A model generated the notes under the pieces. That model ran no database searches. It was not told the DNA's origin and saw only the letters and a program-made list of their open reading frames with translations. This document shows positions 14,819 to 21,671 of a stretch of DNA of 64,000 nucleotides, piece after piece. Each line of letters starts with the position of its first letter. Within the stretch, counting starts at the first letter, position 1. The DNA is from Holophagales bacterium. Lineage in GTDB: Bacteria > Acidobacteriota > Thermoanaerobaculia > Multivoradales > Multivoraceae. The stretch is from positions 124,001 to 188,000 of the forward strand of contig VXZQ01000007.1 in the NCBI GenBank assembly GCA_009845425.1, written 5' to 3'. Both the position numbers and the translations under genes were made by a program.

Positions 14819-16609
14819 CTACTCCACCAGCTCGACGTTGTCGATCTCGATCCAGAAGGCGCCGAGTTGCGTCGGCCCGCCGATGAAGAACGCCCAGGCA
14901 CCCGAGGGATCGAGACCGCTGAACGAGGACAGCGGAATCTCGATCCGGCCCCATTCCTCTCCGGCCTCGAAGGAGGCGGCGGCCGGCCGCATTCCCAGGC
15001 TCTCGGCGAACGCCATCGCCTGGTAGGTCGCGCCCTCGCCGCGGGCGTCGAAGGCCAGGGCGCGGATGCCGCCGGCGTCGACGGGGTCGTTGAACTGAGA
15101 ACCGAGCAGGACCATGACCCCGGACCACGGGAAGGCGAAGCCCTCCTTGATCTCGCCCTCGATCCGCAGGGCGTTGCCGCTCCGGTCGCGGGACACCGCG
15201 CCGGTTGTCACCGTCGACTTGCCGCCGGCGAAGGCGTCGGTCGAGTGCGACCACTTGGGGGGCAGCGTACGGGCGGCCAGATCCTCGAAGTCGCTGAGCA
15301 GTGTGGGTTCAAGGCGGGGCCGGCCGGTCGCGGGTTCGGCCTTCGTGCGCTCGAAGCGGGTCCCGTCCTTCCAGATCGCCGCGATGTCGCGAGTGGCGCG
15401 CACGTCCGCGGTCGCGTCGCCGCGAACCAGGATCAGGTCGGCCTTGAGGCCTGCCGCGATCCGGCCGCGGTCGCCCAGATCGAATGCGTCGACGGGCGCG
15501 GCGGTGGCCGCTCGCAGCGCCTCAACCGGAGTCAGACCGGCGCGGACCAGCAGCTCGAGTTCCCGATGGACGCTCGCGCCATGGGAGGTACCAGGATTCG
15601 GCGCGTCCGAGCCGGCCAGGATCGGCACTCCGGCGGCGTGCAGCGCTCCGACATCGGCCAGGATGTTCGCCATCAACTCGGGGTCCGGTTCCCGGCCGAA
15701 GTCCCGATCCAGACCGCCTCGTTGCTCAGGCGTGAGGAAGGGAGCGATCAGCGGATCCGCCGCCAGCTCCGGACCGCCACCGGTAGCCGCGATCGTTTCG
15801 AGCACGGCGAGCGTGGGGACGACGAAGATTCCGGCCTGGCGGGCCGCTTCGACGACCTCCGCGCCTCCGGCGCCTTCGAAGTACATGTGGACCAGGCCGT
15901 CGGCGTCCGCGGCGATGACCTCCCCAGCCGCTTCCGCCGTGCTGATGTGGAAGACGGCCAGCAGGTCGTGACTGTGCGCGGCTGCCACGATCCGGGGCAG
16001 GGTCGAGACCGCGAACGTGGGTAGCGGGCGTCCGGCGGTTCCGGCTTCGTAGATCACCTTGATGAAGTCGGCCCCCGCCGCCACCCGGTCGGCGATGAAG
16101 GCCTCGGTCTGCTCCGGGTCGTCCAGAGTGGGCAACGCGACGCCGAACTGCGTGCCGTGACCGCCCACGACGGTGACGGGACCGCCGGCGAAGACGTCGG
16201 CCCGGTCGGGAACCGGTCCCGCTGCCTGCTGCCGTCGCCAGTGGGCCGCCATGGCTTCCGCGGTGAGCATGTCCAGAACGGTCGTGACGCCGAAGTTCAG
16301 CGCCTGCTCCAGCGCCGGCCCGAAGTTGTGGGTATGGCTGTCGATCAGCCCAGGCAGCAGCGTCATCCCTGCGCCGTCGATGACCTCCGCTTGGACGCCG
16401 GCGGACGCTGGACTGTCGGCGCCCGGCGTCACCGACTCGATCGTGCGGCCGCGGATGACAACGGTGGCTGTCGGAAGCACCTCGTCGCCCGTGAAGACGC
16501 GCGCACCCTGGATCACCGTGGCCTGCGCGAGGGCGACGCCGGCGAATGCGGTCAGACCGGAGACCGCGACGGCGGCGATGCGGAGAAGGCGGAGCAGCGC
16601 GGGCTTCAT
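14819..16609 (-). CDS. Exported amidohydrolase fused to a CIA30-like domain
   Basis: The 596-residue protein has a signal peptide ending at 'GVALA-QA'. The metal-dependent hydrolase barrel follows, with 'GLIDSHTHNFG' (H-x-H), 'FIKVIYEAG' (lysine), 'LLAVFHIS' and 'GLVHMYFEG' (histidines) and 'ILAGSDAPN' (aspartate), the complete ligand set of a dinuclear or mononuclear amidohydrolase. After about residue 430 a beta-sandwich begins with 'SDFEDLAAR' and ends 'AFWIEIDNVELVE', resembling the CIA30/galactose-binding-like fold. Such enzymes act on imides, ureas or dipeptides outside the cytoplasm; the CIA30 part may bind substrate or partner. The start has a GGTG site and lies 69 bases from a divergent small gene. 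Confidence 0.83.
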   Translation of the reverse strand: MKPALLRLLRIAAVAVSGLTAFAGVALAQATVIQGARVFTGDEVLPTATVVIRGRTIESVTPGADSPASAGVQAEVIDGAGMTLLPGLIDSHTHNFGPALEQALNFGVTTVLDMLTAEAMAAHWRRQQAAGPVPDRADVFAGGPVTVVGGHGTQFGVALPTLDDPEQTEAFIADRVAAGADFIKVIYEAGTAGRPLPTFAVSTLPRIVAAAHSHDLLAVFHISTAEAAGEVIAADADGLVHMYFEGAGGAEVVEAARQAGIFVVPTLAVLETIAATGGGPELAADPLIAPFLTPEQRGGLDRDFGREPDPELMANILADVGALHAAGVPILAGSDAPNPGTSHGASVHRELELLVRAGLTPVEALRAATAAPVDAFDLGDRGRIAAGLKADLILVRGDATADVRATRDIAAIWKDGTRFERTKAEPATGRPRLEPTLLSDFEDLAARTLPPKWSHSTDAFAGGKSTVTTGAVSRDRSGNALRIEGEIKEGFAFPWSGVMVLLGSQFNDPVDAGGIRALAFDARGEGATYQAMAFAESLGMRPAAASFEAGEEWGRIEIPLSSFSGLDPSGAWAFFIGGPTQLGAFWIEIDNVELVE

Positions 16610-16678
16610 GGTCACCTCGGTCGGTTCGGACTTGCGGCGAAGGCGTATGCTAGCGACGGTCGGACGAAGGGAGAAACC

Positions 16679-16909
16679 GTGAAGATCAAGCTCGATATCG
16701 ACTGCACGCCCGAGGAGGCGCGGGCCTTTCTCGGCCTTCCCGACGTCGCCGGGGTTCAGAACGAGATGCTCGAGAAGGTCCGCGACCGCATGGTCGCCAA
16801 CCTGAAGTACGCCGACCCGCAGGAGATGTTCCGGTTCTGGTTCCCGGGCACCGCGTCGCGCATCGCGGCGCGGAGCGCTTCCGGAACCGACTCCGAGGAC
16901 GGCGAGTAG
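16679..16909 (+). CDS. DUF6489 family small protein
   Basis: This 76-residue protein starts at GTG 16679, seven bases after a GGGAG site. 'IDCTPEEARAFLGLPDV' near the N-terminus followed by 'MVANLKYADPQEMFRFWFPG' matches the conserved layout of the DUF6489 family, small acidic proteins of unknown function found mainly in lipid-accumulating proteobacteria. It is transcribed away from the amidohydrolase gene and converges with the GNAT gene at the end of the lipid-storage operon, ending 8 bases from it. Its proximity to a phasin-like gene could be meaningful because both are small helical proteins, but that link is only inference. Confidence 0.72.
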   Translation: MKIKLDIDCTPEEARAFLGLPDVAGVQNEMLEKVRDRMVANLKYADPQEMFRFWFPGTASRIAARSASGTDSEDGE

Positions 16910-16917
16910 GGCGCCGG

Positions 16918-17487
16918 CTACGCTCCGGCCCCCGCCTCCAGCCCCGTCACGTCGTACGACATGAGGATCAGGTCGTGCGTGGCGTCGTTCGGGTCGATCA
17001 CCCAGTCGGCCAGCAGGGCCTCCACCGAGAAGCCCAGGTTCTGGAACATCTGACGGGCTCCGCGCTGCTCGCGGGCCATCTGGGCGACGATCTTGGTCAG
17101 CCCGATCTGCTGGGCCAGATGGAACACGTCGTGTGCCAGTTGGCCGCCGAGGCCCGCCTGACGGACCTCGGGCAGGACCATGATCCGGATCTCGCCGAGG
17201 TGCCTCATCCAGGACGACTCGCGCCGGTTCAGGCTGCCGTAGCCGACGAGACGATCGCCGAGATGTGCGAGCACGGCGACGCGGGTTCCGGCCGCGGCGC
17301 CCTCGACCCAGTTGTCGACGACCTTCGGATCCGTCATGTCGACGCGCAGGAAGCGGAGGTCCTCTTCCGGCAGAGCACGCGCAAAGGCGAGCACGTCGTC
17401 GCGGTCCTCCTGCCTCAGAAGGCTGAACTGGAAGGACTGGTTCTTGAGGCGGACCGTCCGCGGGTACTGGGTCGCCATGTCGTTCAC
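16918..17487 (-). CDS. GNAT-family acetyltransferase, last gene of lipid-storage operon
   Basis: The 189-residue product has a GNAT fold: 'RVAVLAHLGDRLVGYGSL' (beta strands 2-3), 'EIRIMVLPEVRQAGLGGQLAHDVF' (strand 4 and the acyl-CoA binding loop R-x-x-G-L-G), and 'QMFQNLGFSVEA' (C-terminal strand). It may acetylate a small molecule or protein; the substrate is unknown. Translation can start at GTG 17487, which overlaps the phasin stop as GTGA, or at ATG 17478. The coupling indicates that it is made together with the phasin-like protein, though a role in storage granules is not shown by its sequence. Confidence 0.75.
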   Translation of the reverse strand: MNDMATQYPRTVRLKNQSFQFSLLRQEDRDDVLAFARALPEEDLRFLRVDMTDPKVVDNWVEGAAAGTRVAVLAHLGDRLVGYGSLNRRESSWMRHLGEIRIMVLPEVRQAGLGGQLAHDVFHLAQQIGLTKIVAQMAREQRGARQMFQNLGFSVEALLADWVIDPNDATHDLILMSYDVTGLEAGAGA

Positions 17488-17843
17488 TCGACTGTCTCCT
17501 CTTGGGCTTGGGGCTCGGGTGGGGCTTGCTCGGTTGCCTCGTCGCCGTCGGCGAGGCGGTCGAGATAGCTGGTGACGGCATCGAATGATCCGTCGATCGT
17601 GTTCTTGAACTGGCGCTGACCTTCCTGGGCGGCGCCCCGCCAGGTCTGGATCAGATCACGCGCCTCGTCGGGGAGGTTCGGGACCTGGTTCATCATCCGG
17701 TCGGCGAGTTCGAGCTGACGGTCCTGGAGGGCGACGATCGCGTCGTAGCCGTTCTCGAACGCGGCTCTCTGGAACTCGAGGACCTGCCTCTGGAAGGCAA
17801 GCACCTGTCTGGGGATGTTGCTCGGGATGTTGGCTCGATTCAT
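17484..17843 (-). CDS. Phasin-like granule-associated protein
   Basis: This 119-residue protein is almost wholly helical and amphipathic, beginning 'IPSNIPRQVLAFQRQVLEFQ' and continuing 'AFENGYDAIVALQDRQLEL', with an acidic and glutamine-rich tail. The size, the pattern of F/Q/A heptads and the 'W.......F' region resemble phasins, which coat polyhydroxyalkanoate or lipid inclusions. It has a good GGAGAG site before ATG 17843, suggesting strong translation. It lies between a WS/DGAT-family gene (14 bases upstream) and a GNAT gene. In this setting it more likely coats wax ester or triacylglycerol bodies, since no PHA synthase is in the window; that is inference. Confidence 0.68.
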   Translation of the reverse strand: MNRANIPSNIPRQVLAFQRQVLEFQRAAFENGYDAIVALQDRQLELADRMMNQVPNLPDEARDLIQTWRGAAQEGQRQFKNTIDGSFDAVTSYLDRLADGDEATEQAPPEPQAQEETVE

Positions 17844-17856
17844 GGTCTCTCCAGGT

Positions 17857-19230
17857 TTATGAAACTGCGGCGGTTCGGATCGGGACGGAAACGCTACGCA
17901 TCCGACGGCGGGGAGTTCGGCCTGCCGCTTCGAGGAGTTCGTCCAACGACTCCACGAACAGGTCGGGCAGCACGCCGGCGTCGGGACAGGCTCGTTCGTC
18001 CACCGTGACGCCGACGTGCAGCGCCTGGTTGTAGGCGAAGAAAGCGCAGGAAACGCCCTGGCCGTAGCCGATGGGCCACGAGGGCGTGTAGCCGGCAAGC
18101 GGTCGGCCGGCCAGGAACTGAGGGATCTGGGGGCCGTTCGCGTTGGCGACGGTCAGGTGGAACGGCGGCCGCACCGAGGACGTCATCGCTGTCGCGGCCG
18201 CCGCCAGCGGGCCGGCGGCGCTCTGTACGCCGGCGAAACGCGACAGCACGTCGGCCACCCTGGCTGTTCGCATCAGGCGCGCGAGCTGGTGAACGGTGCG
18301 CAGCCGGTCTCCGGCGCCGATGCTCAGGGGAACTTCGATGGGCAGGAGGCTTCGCCGTTTCCGGTCGCGTTCGGGAAGGTCGGTTGCCAGCGCCACGCGC
18401 AGACTTCGGCCCCGGGTCGAGACGCCTCTGAGGTCCAGATAGCGCTCGAGAGCGCCGCCGGCCAGGGCGACGACCACATCGGAGAGCGCGCCGCCCAGCC
18501 GGGCGCGGATCATCCGGATGTCCCTGTAGGAGAAGGCGCACCGGATCAGGCGCCGCCGTCCGCCCAGTCTTCGGTTGAACGGCAGGGGCACCGGAGGCAG
18601 TGCGAGATCGGGCATCGTCTCGTTCAGCGTCAGGAGGGCGGTCCGGGTGTCTTCCGAGGAGAGCTCCTGGAGGGCTGCCGCCAGATCCTGGCCGATCCGT
18701 GTCCAGTTCTGGAGCCACTCCGCCCCTCGTGCGCCGCAGCGGGCGCCGTTCGACGCCGGTTCGCCGGCCTTCTTCTCCTCGACTGTCGTGCCGCTGGCAA
18801 ACAGTGCGTGGAAGAGGTCGCCGGTGGCCAGCCCGTCGACGGCGACCAGGTGGGATTTGACCAGCAGGGCGTCGCCGCCCTCGTGGTAACCGGGCGCCAG
18901 GTGGAACTCCCACAGCGGCCGGCGGGGATCGAGCGGCTTGCCGAGGGCTTCGTCGAACGCGGAAGCAGGTTCGCCGTTCGAGACGACGTGGAGGTGCTCG
19001 GCGAGTTCGAACGGCGCCGGGCGCCAGCGCGGGGGGCCATAGGGCGGCCCGTCGACACGGAGGCTGAACCGCGGAAGCCTCCGCAGCCGACCCATCCAGT
19101 GGAGGAGTTCCTGCCGGTCGATCTCGCCATCGACGAGCGCCAGGCCCGCGACGTGCAGTCCGGGGCTGCGGCGCTCGAGGTTCCACAGGACCGCCTGGTC
19201 GGGCGCCAGGAGGGTGTTGGATGCGGTCAC
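17857..19230 (-). CDS. WS/DGAT-family protein with altered active-site motif
   Basis: The 457-residue protein has the WS/DGAT fold: 'LAPDQAVLWNLE' at the start, 'PLDPRRPLWEFHLAPG' before the active site, 'GALSDVVVALAGGALERYL' and 'LRVALATDLPERDRK' in the second half, and 'VTVDERACPD' near the end. The catalytic HHxxxDG motif of the family is here H-L-V-A-V-D-G (residues 127-133), so the second histidine, usually regarded as the base, is leucine. It may be inactive, have changed chemistry, or serve as a partner of the intact paralogue encoded two genes upstream. The GTG start overlaps the preceding stop as GTGA, so translation is coupled. Confidence 0.82.
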   Translation of the reverse strand: MTASNTLLAPDQAVLWNLERRSPGLHVAGLALVDGEIDRQELLHWMGRLRRLPRFSLRVDGPPYGPPRWRPAPFELAEHLHVVSNGEPASAFDEALGKPLDPRRPLWEFHLAPGYHEGGDALLVKSHLVAVDGLATGDLFHALFASGTTVEEKKAGEPASNGARCGARGAEWLQNWTRIGQDLAAALQELSSEDTRTALLTLNETMPDLALPPVPLPFNRRLGGRRRLIRCAFSYRDIRMIRARLGGALSDVVVALAGGALERYLDLRGVSTRGRSLRVALATDLPERDRKRRSLLPIEVPLSIGAGDRLRTVHQLARLMRTARVADVLSRFAGVQSAAGPLAAAATAMTSSVRPPFHLTVANANGPQIPQFLAGRPLAGYTPSWPIGYGQGVSCAFFAYNQALHVGVTVDERACPDAGVLPDLFVESLDELLEAAGRTPRRRMRSVSVPIRTAAVS

Positions 19231-20048
19231 GTGGCGGCCTCCGCGGTGAGCGCGGGGCTCGGGTGGCGCTTCAGAAACCGGGCGAGGTGGTAGTAGGCGA
19301 GGGCGTTGGCGGCCAGGCCGGAATGTGTGCCGAGGACTTCCCGGTTCAGCGAGGGGTGGTGGAGCCGGGTGTAGCGCCAGGCGACGACGCCGTCCCGCCG
19401 CGTGAAGATGGCGAGCTGCGGCACCTCTTCCGGGAACGGGCTTTGCACCGAGCGCACCAGGTCGCAGCGGCAGTCACCCGAGAAGCAGGCGGGCTCCCGG
19501 GCGCCGTCCCGTTCGACGACGCGGCGGCGCACTGCCTCCGCCAGCCGCATCACCATGGGATGGGAGCGGACACCCCGGATCGGTGAGCCCATCGTCGTGA
19601 CGGATGCGACCAGATCGGGACGCAGGGTCGTCACACCGCGCGACAGCATGCCGCCCAGGCTGTGGCCGACCACGTGAACGCGCCGGCCGGTCTCGTCCGC
19701 CGCCTTCTGGAGCGTTCCGATCAGCCGGTTGCCCAGCCGGTCGAGACAGTCGGCGTTCTGCCCGATGGCCGAACGGTAGGGGCGGTAGCCGATGCGGCCG
19801 AGCCAGCCGCGCATCGGGCCCAGGTAGCCGTCGGTGCCGGTGAAGCCCGGAACGACGATCACCGCGGCGCCGTCGCCGCGCGGCACGCCGATGCCGTGGT
19901 AGATCGGCGTGAACGGCAGGAAGGCGAACTCGGCGGCCGCGAACGGTTCGCGCCACAGCGGCAGCGCGGCCGGCACGGAGTCCCGCAGGAGACGCGGGTT
20001 CGCGCTCCAGATCGGATTGGCCTGGCGCCGCCGGGCCGCCGCGGTCAC
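19227..20048 (-). CDS. Alpha/beta hydrolase, lipase-like
   Basis: This 273-residue hydrolase has 'VIVVPGFTGTDGYLGPMRGW' (oxyanion-hole region), the nucleophile elbow 'VHVVGHSLGGMLSRG', and later 'LAIFTRRDGVVAW' and 'VLGTHSGLAANALAYYHLARF', which supply candidate acid and histidine residues. The lack of an export signal suggests a cytoplasmic enzyme. Its position between two WS/DGAT-family genes, overlapping both (TAGTG with the upstream gene, GTGA with the downstream one), points to a role in turning over stored acylglycerols or wax esters. Substrate preference cannot be read from sequence. Confidence 0.82.
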   Translation of the reverse strand: MTAAARRRQANPIWSANPRLLRDSVPAALPLWREPFAAAEFAFLPFTPIYHGIGVPRGDGAAVIVVPGFTGTDGYLGPMRGWLGRIGYRPYRSAIGQNADCLDRLGNRLIGTLQKAADETGRRVHVVGHSLGGMLSRGVTTLRPDLVASVTTMGSPIRGVRSHPMVMRLAEAVRRRVVERDGAREPACFSGDCRCDLVRSVQSPFPEEVPQLAIFTRRDGVVAWRYTRLHHPSLNREVLGTHSGLAANALAYYHLARFLKRHPSPALTAEAAT

Positions 20049-21559
20049 TAGGCGACTCCTCGCAGTGACGAGTCGGAGTCGGGCGTGGCGGTGGCCTCTT
20101 CGGCCTCTGGCAACTCAACCTGGGGTGACGCCGCCGCAAAGCAGAGTGCGCCGGTCGGTTCCTCGCCCTCTACGCCGGCCGCCTCCCGCAGTTCCGCGTA
20201 GGAGTCTTCGAGGCATTGGGCGAGGGACCAGGGGTCGGGGATCAGCCTGGCGTCCACCGTCATTCCCAGGGTGATGCGCTGGTTGTAGCTCAGGATGGCG
20301 ACGAACAGGCCGATGTTGTTCGAGACGATTCCGAGTGGCAGCCAGTCGACCAGCTTGTGAGGTCCGAAGTAGAGCGGGATCATGGGGCCGGGCACGTTGG
20401 TCGAGACCGTGTTGAACAGGGTCTGGGAAAAGGGCATCGTCGCGGCGACCGCGGCCATGAGCGGCGGCACCCGGTCGCCGAACTGGGTCAGTTGGTAGAA
20501 GGCCTTCGCCTGGCCGGCCTCCTTCAGCTTGTTCATCGCGTCCCGTTCGCTGCCAAGGCGCTTGACCGGGTCGTCGACCCCGACGAAGAGCGGAGCGATC
20601 ATGTTCGAGACGAGATTCCCGAGCTGGCCCCGTTCGTCCTGCTGGCGCATGCTGACGGGGCACATGGCCCGCAACTCGAGTCCCTTCGTGTCCTGGCCGC
20701 GCTCGCGCAGGTAGCGACCGATGCCGCCGGCGAGCACGGTGAGGACGACGTCGTTCACGGTGCCGCTCAGCGCAGACTTGACGGCGCGCAGTTCAGGGAA
20801 GGAGAACTGGGCCCATGCGAAACCCCGCTCCTTGCTGACCGGTCGATTGAAGACGGTGCGCGGCGCCGGGGCAGCGGAGACCGGCAGGGTCGCGGAGCTG
20901 GCCGCCACCATCTCACGCACGCGGTCTGCGATCAGGCGGGGGCGCGCGGCATCGAAGGCGGCGTTCGTCCAGGACTCGTTGAGTTGTCCGAGGCGATGCT
21001 GCATCGCTTCCTGGAGGAGGCTCAGGGAGTCCGGCAGCGGCTTCGGCGCCCAGGGTTCGGCGGGTGCCTCCGGCAACTTTTCCGTGGGCGAGAAGTCGCT
21101 CAGCACCATCGACAGGTCGACGCCGGAGACGCCGTCGACCATCGCGTGGTGGATCTTCCAGACGACCGCGGTGTGTCCGGGGATGCCGCGGAGCAGAATC
21201 CCCTTCCACAGCGGTCGGTTTCGGTCGAGCATGCCGCTGTAAGCCTCGGCGGCAGCACGAGCGAGGACCTGATGGTCGCTGTCCTCCGGGATCCAGACCT
21301 CCTCGACGTGGTTCTCAAGATTGAACGCCGGGTCGTCGACCCACACCGGGTGCGAGACGAGGAAGGGCGGGAACAGCACACGCTGGCGGTAGCGCGGCAG
21401 CAAGTGCATGCGGGCGGCGAGCTGTTCGACCATGTACTCGCGGGAGAACTCGCCTTCGTAGACCATGCAGCCGCCGATGTGCATCGTCTCGTTGGGGCGT
21501 TCGACATAGAGGAAGGCGGCGTCGAGAGGGGTCAGGAATCGGTTCAGTTCCGTGGCCAT
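20048..21559 (-). CDS. Wax ester synthase/diacylglycerol acyltransferase
   Basis: This 503-residue enzyme is a full-length WS/DGAT, which joins acyl-CoA to long-chain alcohols or diacylglycerol to make wax esters or triacylglycerol at the membrane. 'PLDAAFLYVERPNETMHIG' is the N-terminal motif, 'HHAMVDGVSG' holds the intact active site with His137-His138, 'VNDVVLTVLAGGIGRYLRERG' and 'VSTNVPGPMIPLYFG' are the conserved second-half motifs. It is the first gene of a five-gene operon ending at the GNAT gene, has a GGAG site 8 bases before ATG, and is preceded by two palindromes that look like operators. Confidence 0.92.
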   Translation of the reverse strand: MATELNRFLTPLDAAFLYVERPNETMHIGGCMVYEGEFSREYMVEQLAARMHLLPRYRQRVLFPPFLVSHPVWVDDPAFNLENHVEEVWIPEDSDHQVLARAAAEAYSGMLDRNRPLWKGILLRGIPGHTAVVWKIHHAMVDGVSGVDLSMVLSDFSPTEKLPEAPAEPWAPKPLPDSLSLLQEAMQHRLGQLNESWTNAAFDAARPRLIADRVREMVAASSATLPVSAAPAPRTVFNRPVSKERGFAWAQFSFPELRAVKSALSGTVNDVVLTVLAGGIGRYLRERGQDTKGLELRAMCPVSMRQQDERGQLGNLVSNMIAPLFVGVDDPVKRLGSERDAMNKLKEAGQAKAFYQLTQFGDRVPPLMAAVAATMPFSQTLFNTVSTNVPGPMIPLYFGPHKLVDWLPLGIVSNNIGLFVAILSYNQRITLGMTVDARLIPDPWSLAQCLEDSYAELREAAGVEGEEPTGALCFAAASPQVELPEAEEATATPDSDSSLRGVA

Positions 21560-21615
21560 TTAGGGGTCTCCAGAACGGGCGGAGCGCATTTGGGGAGGGA
21601 CTTTGCTGCACTGCT

Positions 21616-21630
21616 TGCTGCAACGCAGCA
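21616..21630. promoter_or_regulatory. PhaR-like palindromic operator before the lipid-storage operon
   Basis: TGCTGC-AAC-GCAGCA is a perfect 15-base palindrome, 57 bases before the WS/DGAT start codon. Its core fits CTGC-N3-GCAG, the sequence I recall for the PhaR repressor of phasin genes in Paracoccus. A half-site copy, TGCTGC, lies just beside it. No regulator gene is within the window. Confidence 0.5.
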
Positions 21631-21636
21631 GAAGCC

Positions 21637-21654
21637 TCGCACAGAAACGTGCGA
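21637..21654. promoter_or_regulatory. Second dyad in the storage-operon promoter region
   Basis: TCGCAC and GTGCGA form perfect six-base arms around six bases, immediately next to the PhaR-like palindrome. The region upstream of the WS/DGAT gene has no reading frame of note, so both dyads are likely control elements. Confidence 0.4.
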
Positions 21655-21671
21655 TTGGCAAGGGCCGCCCC

